Shown in pieces: positions 9,873 to 18,149 of a DNA stretch of 64,000 nt. The translations under genes and the position numbers were made by a program. The stretch is taken from assembly GCA_963920705.1 (NCBI GenBank), contig OY987240.1, positions 5,193,426-5,257,425 on the forward strand. Direction: 5' to 3'. The first letter of the stretch is position 1; each line of letters starts with the position of its first letter. The notes below the pieces were generated by a model. The model did not search any database and was not told where the DNA came from. It worked only from the letters and a program-made list of their open reading frames with translations. Source of the DNA: Odiellus spinosus (taxonomy: Eukaryota > Arthropoda > Arachnida > Opiliones > Phalangiidae).

Positions 9873-10802
9873 ATGGCGGACGGCTCAAATGCTGACAAGA
9901 AGAGGACCATGCGTCTTGAATCGGACGCTATCTACAAAGACGTGGCAAAAACGCTGTACCATACGTTTGGACCAAGGTCGGTTGACACTATTCAACCTAC
10001 CGGAAAAGGGGTTTACCTCATTACGATGACAACGGATGTATTCGCCAACAAAGCTTTGGAAGCTGCTAAACTTACTATTAACGGGAAGGATTGTCCTTTG
10101 ACGAGCGTCGATGACAGCGGTATATGGATAACCATACGTAACTTACCGAGATGGATTTCGTGGTCTTCAGTTGTTTCTACTTTGGAGACCTCCTATGGCC
10201 AAGTTATCAGCCGGAAATTCGAAGAATATGAAGACTTTCCTGGCATCAAGACCGGAAACAGACTTGTCAAGATCAAAATGACCAAGCCCATTCCGAACGT
10301 AATGTACTTTTCAAGAGTACATAGAGCCATGATCTACTACCGAGGAGTTGAAAAACCTTGCTTCTTGTGCCACGAAGTGGGCCACACGAAGGCTGGGTGT
10401 CCCAAGCGGGTCCAGCGGGAGCCAGAAAGTTCTACAAGGCCTCCACATTTAACGCCTGAGGACTTTCCCGCTTTAGTTAGCGAAGAGTTGCCGATTGATT
10501 TAACTCCGGTGCCGACGGCTCCTAATCCGGTTACAGAAGATACGGTTATCGAAACCTCTAATGTAACGGCCCTAGACTCAAGTTCCAACGACGTTGATTT
10601 AAACTTGGATACGGAAAGTGAAGATGATGTACCTTCATCGTCACCCAAAAAGAACTTAATGTCGTTTTGCGACACAGCCATGGCTAATTATCCATCTACA
10701 GGAACAAAACGCCCAGGAAGCCCAGCTTCACCTAAGCGAGCTAATTCGCGCCAGAAAAAACCAGTACTCAGTAACACACGTGAACCAGCGAACAGAATCT
10801 GA
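9873..10802 (+). CDS. ORF1 protein of E2 (CCHC), full-length element
   Basis: Identical to 3609-4538. It is a 310-codon RRM-like plus CCHC (CFLCHEVGHTKAGC) protein starting at the ATG at 9873. It lies about 140 bp before the spacer ORF and 750 bp before ORF2 in the same element, so it is the cognate RNA-binding protein of that RT. Confidence 0.85.
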   Translation: MADGSNADKKRTMRLESDAIYKDVAKTLYHTFGPRSVDTIQPTGKGVYLITMTTDVFANKALEAAKLTINGKDCPLTSVDDSGIWITIRNLPRWISWSSVVSTLETSYGQVISRKFEEYEDFPGIKTGNRLVKIKMTKPIPNVMYFSRVHRAMIYYRGVEKPCFLCHEVGHTKAGCPKRVQREPESSTRPPHLTPEDFPALVSEELPIDLTPVPTAPNPVTEDTVIETSNVTALDSSSNDVDLNLDTESEDDVPSSSPKKNLMSFCDTAMANYPSTGTKRPGSPASPKRANSRQKKPVLSNTREPANRI

Positions 10803-10846
10803 GAAGAAGAACTTTAAAGGAAAAAGAAAACAAACAGAAAACACGA

Positions 10847-11525
10847 CTTACCTTTATGACCATACAACCAACTGGGAAAAAACTGAAAAAAAGAAAGAAA
10901 ACTAAAAGGAAAAGAGGAAAAAGCCAGAAAAACTACTTACCATAATGAAGAACAAAACTAGCAAACAGAACCTGAAAAGAAAAACGGAAATTAAAAGTAG
11001 AAGGGATTTAAGACAGAAAATACTACTTACCGATAGGATCAGCAACACCAGCGAACAGAACCTGAAAAGAAAAAGGAGAACTAAAAAGAAAAGCCGACAT
11101 AATGCATTACTTACCTTTATGATCAGCTACATCAGCGATTGGAACCTGAAAAGAAAAAGGAAAATTAGAAAGAAAAGAAAACAGAACACACTACTTACCT
11201 TGAGGATCAGCAACTTTAGCGAACAGAACCTGAAAGGAAGAAAGAAAATTAAAAGACAAAGGGAATTAAGACAGAAAACACTAACTACCGATAGGACCAG
11301 CAATACCAGCAAACGGAACCTGAAAATAAAAAGGAGAATTAAAAAGAAAATTAGACAAAACGTACTACATACCCGTATGAACAGCAACACAGGAGAACGG
11401 AACCTGAAAAGAAAAATGATAATTAAAAAGCAAAGAAGACAGAATAAACTACTTATCTGGACGATTAACAACCACAGCGAACAGAAATTGAAAAGAAGAA
11501 AGAAAAATAAAAGAAAAAAGAATTT
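10847..11525. repeat. 84/90-bp spacer array between ORF1 and ORF2 of E2 (copy 2)
   Basis: Same array as 4583-5261. Five units have exact ACTTACC (minus strand GGTAAGT) and most have CCTGAAAA (minus strand TTTTCAGG). The interval between the two signals is 31 nt in the units I counted, and the A/G-rich remainder is about 53 or 59 nt, the size of a minimal insect intron. It may be a genuine antisense microexon array, or a plus-strand basic-protein repeat that only looks like splice sites. Confidence 0.85.
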
Positions 11526-11559
11526 AGTCACAGAAAATTCTACCATCCTTTATGAATAG
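10945..11559 (+). CDS. Lys/Arg-rich repeat ORF between ORF1 and ORF2
   Basis: A 204-codon ORF from ATG 10945, made of 28-30-residue repeats dominated by K, R, N and Q (pattern S-x-QNLKRK). The array periods 84 and 90 are multiples of three, which has kept it open. Its stop TAG overlaps the ORF2 start as ATGAATAG (11552-11559), an arrangement that would permit termination-reinitiation onto ORF2. No known domain is seen. It may encode a basic nucleic-acid-binding protein, or be open only because the A/G-rich repeat lacks stops. Confidence 0.45.
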   Translation: MKNKTSKQNLKRKTEIKSRRDLRQKILLTDRISNTSEQNLKRKRRTKKKSRHNALLTFMISYISDWNLKRKRKIRKKRKQNTLLTLRISNFSEQNLKGRKKIKRQRELRQKTLTTDRTSNTSKRNLKIKRRIKKKIRQNVLHTRMNSNTGERNLKRKMIIKKQRRQNKLLIWTINNHSEQKLKRRKKNKRKKNLVTENSTILYE

Positions 11560-14500
11560 AAACACCATAAAACTCACAACACTAAATGTTAACGGAATGC
11601 GCGATCTTACCAAGGCCACCAACGTCGCAGCTTATTTTCTCGGTTCGGACTCGGACATTTTATTCATTCAGGAAACACATTTAATCAACCAAGAAGATTG
11701 GAGGCCGGTTCGCTGCATTTTTAACGACGCCGCGGTGTTTCATAGCCCTGGGAGTACACGTTCCTCTGGAACGGCCATCATCTTGAAGCCAAAGTATAAA
11801 GATTCCGTTACTGGTTTCCGTATTGACAACGAAGGACGCGTCGTGAGCTTGAACTTTTTGATCAATGGCCAGCGACTTCGTCTTATCAATATTTATGCAC
11901 CAAATCAACCGGCTGCTCGCAAGAGATTCTTCGTTAACTCTTACCAATTCTTGGAGGGTACATGGGACCTTCTATTCTATGGAGGAGACTTTAATTGCGT
12001 CTTAAATTCGGCGCTTGATAAAGATAGTCCAGATTTGTACCCGGACAATAGCCGAAATGAATTGATAGATTTTGTCCAGGATATGGAGATCCACGACGCA
12101 TGGAGAACGTTACACCCTGGCAAAATACATTTTTCCTGGAGATCAAGTCGGGCTAAGAGCAGACTAGATAGACTCTACTTACCGGATAATCCCGATGTCC
12201 AAGTTACTACGTCTAGCTATATTCCAGTTGGAAGCGTGGCAACGTATATTTCCGATCATGATAGCCTCGAAACAGTCTTCCGTATTAAAAAGAAATTTCC
12301 ACGAGGTCCAGGACTATGGCGGCTAAATACTTTAGTAATCCGTGAAGATCTAAATAATGAACTAAAAAATCAAATCTTGGGGATACTACCTAAAGATCTG
12401 TCAGCCCCTAATTGGGAGGTTTTTAAAGAGAAGGCCATTACCATTTTGAAAGCGGCTGAGAGGAAACGCGCTAAGAGTAAACGTCAAAACATAGCTCTGC
12501 TACAATGGTCCCTGCAAAAAGTTATGCGAGTCCCTGGAACTCCTGATCAGCAGCTAATGAAGGCAATAGAAGAGGCACGTTCTTCTTTACAAGAAGAATA
12601 CCTGCAGGAGTATTTGAATTTACAACGGAAAAATCGCTCTGAAAGTCTTAATGAAGAAGAGACTTTCTCCGCCTCCTTCTACCGACGCTTAAAGAAACCG
12701 AAGAAGCAAATACCCATATCCAGTGTAGTCACGGATAAGGGAACAATAACAGACCAGGCCGAAATTGAAGATATTTTTACACGCTTTTACGAAGAATTAT
12801 ATTGCGAGCCAAAGGATAAACCCGTTTTTTCCTTCCTCGACCAGATCTCAGGACAGACTAATACCATCTCACAGCAAGATAAAGAAGCTTTAGATCGTCC
12901 GTTGGATGAGTTCGAATTGGCTAGAGCCGTCTCTAGTATGTCAAAAGGAAAAACTCCAGGACCTGATGGACTTCCTCTGGAGTTTTATTTATGGATCTGG
13001 GACGAAGTACGGCCTATTTTGTCTGGGGTGCTAAACTCCGCATTGGCCAATAGAAGACTACCGTCATCGTTTCGTCAGGGGGCAATCACCCTTCTTTGCA
13101 AGGATGAAGCTTCCAAGGACAACCCGCAATCATGGCGCCCATTGACGCTCTTGGATACGGACCGCAAAATTTTGGCCAAAGTTATGGAAATACGGATCGG
13201 AACTGTTAGCCACGGTCTGATTGCCCCCTATCAAACTTGTGGTGTCCCAGGAAGAAAGGCTCACCATAACTTGATTTTACTCCGAGACATTATTAATTAC
13301 TACAACGAGCGCAACCACGAAGGATATTTATTATCCGTCGACTTTGAGAAAGCATTCGACAAACTAGACAGGCGCTATATCTTCGAGGTCTTAGAAAGAA
13401 TGGGCTTTGGTGCAGTCTTTATTGGATTTTTGCAAACAATCTATGACCAGAACGAGAGCCAAGTGCTGATCAACGGCAACCTTTCACGGAGCTTTAAAGT
13501 CAATCGGGGAGTCCGTCAGGGATGTCCTCTTTCTCCTGCGTTATTATGCCTAGCTCTCGAACCTTTACTTATTGCACTAAGCACCTCCGATTTGACTAGA
13601 GGACTCTACTGCCCTAGGAATAAGACACAACCGGATATTTATTACACGGCTCACGCAGATGATGTCAATAATTTTCATCGGGACACGGACTCGTTACAAG
13701 CCGCGTGGGCAATTTTAAAAAATTTTTGCTTCACTTCCGGTTCAAAGATAAACCAACGTAAAAGCGTTGTTCTCGCTTTGGGTACTAGAAGAGGCGTACG
13801 ACTACAGATCCCGTTAACGATTATCACTGAACCTTTGAAGATTTTAGGAGTTTGGTACGACTCAAGAGGCGCTGCAAAGACGAATAATTTACATTTTATC
13901 AAGAAATTTAAAGAGACTTTGTCGTTATGGCAGGACAGGCCACTTTCCCTTCGAGCTAAAGCCCATCTGCTGAGGCAAGGGGCACTACCGCAATTATCAT
14001 ATGGAATTCCAGTGGTAGTATTTACAAAACTAGAATTGGAGGATTGTACGAAGGCCATGTTCCAGTTTATTTGGAACAAGAAGCAGGAACCCGTATCAAG
14101 AGCTACGCTTTATCTCCCAGCAAATGAAGGTGGTCTGGGAGTTCCGAATCTTGAGGTCGAACTCAAATCTTTATCGTTATCACGTTACTTGTCAGCTCTT
14201 AATGAAGATTCCCATCCAGTTTACTCATGGGCATCGTTCATGCTTTCTACTGCAGGGAAGACAATTTTTGGACTCGAATGGTCAACACTCGTCCCACATT
14301 TGAACGAAACTCACCAAGCTTACCAGGAGGTTAAAAATACAGCCATTCAAATCCGAAAAAAGGACCCGGCGATAAATATCCTCGCACTGAAGAACAAAGA
14401 CATTCGTTTCTTTTTGAAAAAACCAGGAAGACCTCGGGTTTGTGCTTTAAAACCAAATATTCCGTGGCCAACAGTATTCCGGCGAATGTCAAGCAGTTAT

Positions 14501-15004
14501 CTGGAAGGCACCCGACGAGACTTTTTGTTTAAAGTCTCACACGATGCGCTACCAATACGCGATGAACTTTATAAAAGAGGGATGGTCCAAACTAGAAGCT
14601 GTCCATATTGTCCTGCTTCAGAAACACAAGTTCACCTTTTATATGACTGTGAACCAGCTAAACTCCTACATAATTACGTCCGAATTTTTATGAAGAAACA
14701 GTTCTTGTCGTGGCAGACATTCATTTATCTGACTCCGCTGCCAGTTCCGCTGCACCTAGTTTATGCAGTTACAATTATACTTACCGAAGTCAACTTCCAG
14801 CTCTGGAAGTCACGAAACGCCCGCATTTTTGAGGCGCGCAAAGATTCCGCCATTACAATCTTAGAAAGAACACGTTTCCAGATCCTACGACGCGCGTATG
14901 ACGACCTCAATAGATTGCCCCTACCGCAATTTGACTCCAGATGGACTGATCCCGAGTTACCTGTAGTGATTAGGGACGATAGAAAATTGAAATTATTGTT
15001 TTAA
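11552..15004 (+). CDS. ORF2: APE endonuclease-reverse transcriptase of E2
   Basis: The 1150-aa protein is close to the usual ORF2 size of Tx1-clade LINEs. The N-terminal apurinic-like endonuclease shows LNVNGMR (about residue 10), QETHL (about 40), GGDFNCVL (about 145) and SDHDS (about 234), all catalytic-motif positions. RT motifs follow: GKTPGPDGLPLEFY (about 470), SVDFEKAFDKLDR (about 596), RQGCPLSPALL (about 655) and the catalytic HADDV (about 701). A C-terminal zinc knuckle CPYCPASETQVHLLYDC lies near 1017. It would nick U2 DNA and prime reverse transcription there. The ORF is intact, so it could be active and could mobilise E1, E3 and Ex. The start is set by the ATG overlapping the spacer ORF stop. 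Confidence 0.93.
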   Translation: MNRNTIKLTTLNVNGMRDLTKATNVAAYFLGSDSDILFIQETHLINQEDWRPVRCIFNDAAVFHSPGSTRSSGTAIILKPKYKDSVTGFRIDNEGRVVSLNFLINGQRLRLINIYAPNQPAARKRFFVNSYQFLEGTWDLLFYGGDFNCVLNSALDKDSPDLYPDNSRNELIDFVQDMEIHDAWRTLHPGKIHFSWRSSRAKSRLDRLYLPDNPDVQVTTSSYIPVGSVATYISDHDSLETVFRIKKKFPRGPGLWRLNTLVIREDLNNELKNQILGILPKDLSAPNWEVFKEKAITILKAAERKRAKSKRQNIALLQWSLQKVMRVPGTPDQQLMKAIEEARSSLQEEYLQEYLNLQRKNRSESLNEEETFSASFYRRLKKPKKQIPISSVVTDKGTITDQAEIEDIFTRFYEELYCEPKDKPVFSFLDQISGQTNTISQQDKEALDRPLDEFELARAVSSMSKGKTPGPDGLPLEFYLWIWDEVRPILSGVLNSALANRRLPSSFRQGAITLLCKDEASKDNPQSWRPLTLLDTDRKILAKVMEIRIGTVSHGLIAPYQTCGVPGRKAHHNLILLRDIINYYNERNHEGYLLSVDFEKAFDKLDRRYIFEVLERMGFGAVFIGFLQTIYDQNESQVLINGNLSRSFKVNRGVRQGCPLSPALLCLALEPLLIALSTSDLTRGLYCPRNKTQPDIYYTAHADDVNNFHRDTDSLQAAWAILKNFCFTSGSKINQRKSVVLALGTRRGVRLQIPLTIITEPLKILGVWYDSRGAAKTNNLHFIKKFKETLSLWQDRPLSLRAKAHLLRQGALPQLSYGIPVVVFTKLELEDCTKAMFQFIWNKKQEPVSRATLYLPANEGGLGVPNLEVELKSLSLSRYLSALNEDSHPVYSWASFMLSTAGKTIFGLEWSTLVPHLNETHQAYQEVKNTAIQIRKKDPAINILALKNKDIRFFLKKPGRPRVCALKPNIPWPTVFRRMSSSYLEGTRRDFLFKVSHDALPIRDELYKRGMVQTRSCPYCPASETQVHLLYDCEPAKLLHNYVRIFMKKQFLSWQTFIYLTPLPVPLHLVYAVTIILTEVNFQLWKSRNARIFEARKDSAITILERTRFQILRRAYDDLNRLPLPQFDSRWTDPELPVVIRDDRKLKLLF

Positions 15005-15309
15005 ATTTATCACAGACTATTACTTTGATTTAATTTCTTTGTACTTATTTTTAGATATTTTTTAGTGTGTTCTTAAAAGATTTTAGATATTAATTTAAAA
15101 TTTATTTATGCTCTTGTGGTTTTATCTTAGTATTAAATTACTTGGGATTATTCTCTGGTAAGAAAAGGAAAATTTAGCACTTGGAATATTAAGAATTAAA
15201 AATTAGAATATTTAAAAATTAAAAGAGTAAAAAAGTAAAAACACTTACCTGAGAACTTTTTGTTTATATACGAATCTGGAAATAATTGTTAATGACACAC
15301 ACCTGTAAA

Positions 15310-15532
15310 TAAAATGCTGAAAATAAAGGAATAAAACGCGAACCTGTAATTAAAGGATTAAAACGCGAACCTGAAAATAAAGGATTAAAACGCGAACCTG
15401 AAAATAAAGGATTAAAATGCGAACCTGAAACTAAAGGATTAAAACGCGAACCTGAAAATAAAGGATTAAAACCGAACCTGAAAATAAAGCATTAAAACGC
15501 GAACCTGAAATAAAAGATTAAAATGCGAATTT

Positions 15533-15571
<39 letters not shown>

Positions 15572-15645
15572 TTAAAACACGAACCTGTTAATAAAAGTTT
15601 AAGAAGAGGAACTTGTAAATAAGTGTAAAACGGGCGAATCTGAAA
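15310..15645 (+). repeat. 3' UTR tandem repeat of E2 with internal poly-A
   Basis: Eight or more 26-27-bp units with the core AAAACGCGAACCTGAAAATA, then a pure A run of about 32 nt (15538-15569), then two or three degenerate units. The GAACCTGAAAA core echoes the ORF1-ORF2 spacer repeats. The A run is internal and not at the element end, so it may be an old tail or a microsatellite expansion. Confidence 0.85.
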
Positions 15646-15784
15646 AAGAGACGTGTAAAAAGCGTTTATAATTTTGGTTACTATCTTTTATTTGTTTAAA
15701 AACTTACGCTAAGTTATTTAATTGTCCCGTATGTTTTTAAATTTTCTATTGTAATGACACGTGATACCTCTAATAAAAATTTTA

Positions 15785-15798
15785 AGTATCTGTTCTTA
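15785..15798 (+). repeat. U2 junction tag AGTATCTGTTCTTA (E2/Ex)
   Basis: Identical 14-mer that separates the E2 3' end from unit Ex. Confidence 0.9.
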
Positions 15799-16465
15799 AG
15801 CGGAGGAAAGCGTCCTCTCCCGTAAGGGATCCCGCGTCCGAAGATGAAGTACTTCCGAGGGACTATGTCGCGTGTGGCGAGATGGATTCCGTTCGGGCCT
15901 CGTCTGTAGTCTCGTCCGCTCCGTCTCCTGCACCGCCAGACGTGCCAAGTTCTGAGGGAGATGTTCCGTACAGCTTTCCAAGAGAGCCCAACTATTTGCT
16001 GGACTTATTCGACCCGGATGTTCCTGTCTACACGATTTAGAAGTGGTGTACTGACTGTTTCAACACTAATGTTTTTAGTCTTTCTTGTACAGCCTGCGAG
16101 TTTTGCGAGAAGTTTAAGCGACCGTGCGACCTACGGAACTATGTATTTGTAGGCGCAATAAAAGGGCGTCACGCCATCTACAATGTAAAGTGGACAGCCG
16201 ACGGCAAACGACTTGTTGTTCGGCGCCCTTTGAACACTACTCTGCGAACCAAACAGTGGGAATCACCAGACTATATGTTTCGGAAGAAATAGTGATAATT
16301 TATTTTTAATTGTTTTTAATTAGGTTTTAACCCTTTTTAATATTGTAAGAATTCGTTTAAAGGAAAAATTCGAAATGTGTATCTGGACGATTCGCGCTAA
16401 TTTAATTATAAATTTAATTCGCGGTTGTGTTTTTTTTGGACAAAGATAACTAAATAAACAAATTC
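15799..16465 (+). mobile_element. Ex: 667-bp unit between U2 tags
   Basis: A short unit bounded by the U2 14-mer at each side. Its 5' end (AGCGGAGGAAAGCG) is unlike E1-E4. Its 3' end (AACTAAATAAACAAATTC) is like that of E3. It encodes a small ORF with an in-frame stop (15882-16292). It may be a SINE-like or truncated passenger using the E2 machinery. Confidence 0.7.
15882..16292 (+). pseudogene. Small Cys-rich ORF with one in-frame TAG
   Basis: One frame runs from ATG 15882 to TAG 16290, interrupted only by TAG at 16038. The first part (52 codons) is Pro/Ser-rich. The second part (83 codons) has clustered cysteines (WCTDC, then CTACEFC and C after eight residues) followed by a mixed alpha/beta-looking stretch ending FRKK. 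I do not recognise the family. The cysteines suggest zinc binding. The clean frame on both sides of the TAG suggests either a recently killed gene or readthrough. It has no similarity to ORF1 of the neighbouring units that I can see. Confidence 0.5.
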
Positions 16466-16479
16466 AGTATCTGTTCTTA
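16466..16479 (+). repeat. U2 junction tag AGTATCTGTTCTTA (Ex/E3)
   Basis: Identical 14-mer, here preceded by AAATTC. Confidence 0.9.
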
Positions 16480-18135
16480 AACTCCGGATCTACCTTTGGT
16501 CTTGCCTTAAAGTCGAGTTGTGTGTACTCCTCGCTAGGGGCGCTAGTCTCTCTCTAGTTCGTCACTTGGCCGTTGACGTCGCTGACGTCGTGCTAGTTCC
16601 TGTTCTCGCCACCAGGGGTGCTCCTTGGGTTCGAGTCTTGCAAGTGACTCCTTCAGTTCGGGTCCAGCCTTTGCGCTGTGAAGTTCGTGTCTTCGGCTGC
16701 GCTTGTTCCTGCTTGTTCGGGGCAGGGCCTTTGCGCCCTGCAGGTTGGAGTCAGCGTTACTTGCCTTCGGGCAGTAACTTCTTCGTGCGGTTTGGGTACC
16801 CTCCTCTGCGATGACGGCGTCATCAAAAGAGCGGGCCGCCTCAGCCAGGATCAGCCACGACGGGGTCTCTTTCCTGTCGGTTGCGGAAGCGATCTATGAA
16901 CAGATCGGGCCGAAGGCTATTCACTGTTTTCAGTGTCTCAGCAAGACGTCGCTCCAGGTAACTTTCTCGTCCGGGGCTGCCTTTTTAAAGGCAGTAACGG
17001 CGGGTAGTTTGCAGGTCGCCGAGAAGTCTCTTCAGATCATCGCGATCGACTCGCCGGTCCTGACAATTTACGTTAAAGACTTACCTTGCTGGCTCTCCAA
17101 GGATGCAGTCGCCAGCGCATTGACCAGTTATGGTGATCTCGTTGAGCACCATTTCGAGAGGTTTCAGGATGGTATCCTGGCTGGCGTTATGACCGGGACG
17201 AGACGTATCCGTTTCCGGGCGAAGAAAGTGGTGCCTAACGTCATCACGGTTTCCGGTCACCGGGCTCAATTAATGTATTCCGGGGTCCAAAGACAATGTT
17301 TCGTTTGCCGTAGTGTCTCTCACCAAGTGAAGAACTGCCCAAAACGAAAACGCCGTCAACCACCTGGTCAGACAGATGGTACCGCAGCACCCGACAACGC
17401 GACAAGCGTCGTTAGTAAGACGCCAGTCCTTGAGGACGTGAATCCGGTTCCGGCTCCGGTCCCGGCGGTCATCTACGGAGGTGGCTTGGTTAGGACCTCA
17501 CTTAACTTGAGCGACTCGTCCGATCCTGATGAGTCTATGGAGGAAGTCACGCCAGCAGTAAAGGACACCGCAGTTGATCCAGTCCTTGTTCCGGAGGAAG
17601 AGGCCAACTGGGCGGCAGATTTTTTACTTAACGAGTCAAACGATATTTCTCGCGACCTCGTCATCGATGAAGATGCAGGGTCACAGAAGAGGGAATTGGC
17701 TTCCACTTCGCCAACGTTCGCAGCCGCTGTGAAGACAAAACTGCCCGGACTAAGTGGCATCTGGGCTACGGCTCCAAGCGATTCCCCGAGAAAACGACGG
17801 GCGGTTTCGGGTAAAAACCCCTTGAGAAAGTTGGCGAAAAAAGTCAATTCCCCTCCGTTGGGGAATTGAACAATTTTTGTGTAGTGAACTATATTTTTTT
17901 GGATTCTCCCTTATTGGGAGTTCTTGAACTTTGAACTTTTAAACGTGTACAATTTTTAATTTGTGTGAATTATTTTTAAAATTTCTTTTAATCGTAAAAA
18001 AAAAAATTTTTTAAATGTTTTTAATCACTGGTTGCTTGTGTTTTTAATTTAATTTCCCAACGCGAGCTCTTAAATTTATAATTTGACTTGTAAAACGTAT
18101 TGTATATCTAACGATGATACTTAATAAACAAATTC
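16480..18135 (+). mobile_element. E3: U2-targeted ORF1-only unit
   Basis: This 1656-bp unit has a 5' UTR closely similar to E1 (AACTCCGGATCTACCTTTGG), one ORF1 and an AT-rich 3' UTR ending TTAATAAACAAATTC before the next tag. No ORF2 is present. It shares with E1 the 3' motif CTAACGATG. Together E1 and E3 define an ORF1-only subfamily. Confidence 0.8.
16811..17869 (+). CDS. ORF1 protein of E3 (CCHC)
   Basis: A 352-aa protein clearly homologous to ORF1 of E1: shared KERAASARI start, AIYEQIGPK segment, RRM-like LTIYVKDLP and TRRIRFRAKK, CCHC knuckle CFVCRSVSHQVKNC, basic KRKRR and the C-terminal TSPTFAAAVKTKLPGLSGIW motif. The frame is intact although codons differ widely from E1. Preservation of the protein despite nucleotide divergence suggests selection on ORF1 in units that lack RT. 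The ATG at 16811 is the first in frame after the 5' UTR. Confidence 0.85.
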   Translation: MTASSKERAASARISHDGVSFLSVAEAIYEQIGPKAIHCFQCLSKTSLQVTFSSGAAFLKAVTAGSLQVAEKSLQIIAIDSPVLTIYVKDLPCWLSKDAVASALTSYGDLVEHHFERFQDGILAGVMTGTRRIRFRAKKVVPNVITVSGHRAQLMYSGVQRQCFVCRSVSHQVKNCPKRKRRQPPGQTDGTAAPDNATSVVSKTPVLEDVNPVPAPVPAVIYGGGLVRTSLNLSDSSDPDESMEEVTPAVKDTAVDPVLVPEEEANWAADFLLNESNDISRDLVIDEDAGSQKRELASTSPTFAAAVKTKLPGLSGIWATAPSDSPRKRRAVSGKNPLRKLAKKVNSPPLGN

Positions 18136-18149
18136 AGTATCTGTTCTTA
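18136..18149 (+). repeat. U2 junction tag AGTATCTGTTCTTA (E3/E4)
   Basis: Identical 14-mer, preceded by AAATTC as at 16466. Confidence 0.9.

Larger units (their letters stand above)
1..11525. repeat. 6264-bp tandem duplication (about 1.84 copies)
   Basis: Positions 1-5261 recur at 6265-11525 with a constant offset of 6264 and no difference that I noticed; every ORF has an identical twin. The repeating unit runs 5262-11525 and contains antisense 28S rRNA, two U2 snRNA starts, retroelement unit E1 and the 5' part of E2. Copy 1 of E2 stops just before ORF2 and joins 28S at a run of T (5257-5262, short microhomology). Copy 2 continues into ORF2. The perfect identity means either a very recent tandem duplication or an assembly artefact. 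Confidence 0.95.
9341..15784 (+). mobile_element. E2: full-length U2-targeted Tx1-like non-LTR retrotransposon
   Basis: About 6.4 kb between U2 tags: 5' UTR from TCGGCCGAGAAG, ORF1 (9873), repeat spacer with Lys-rich ORF (10945), ORF2 with APE endonuclease and RT (11552), and a 3' UTR with 26-27-bp repeats, a poly-A run and the end CTAATAAAAATTTTA directly before the next tag. All three ORFs are open. An APE-type endonuclease together with U2 targeting recalls Keshi-type Tx1 elements and excludes Utopia, which uses a restriction-like endonuclease. The family assignment is from memory of those groups. Confidence 0.85.

Noticed and set aside
9341..15784. Assignment of E2 to Utopia (U2-targeting)
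   Set aside because: As I recall, Utopia uses a restriction-like endonuclease, whereas ORF2 here begins with an APE-type endonuclease.
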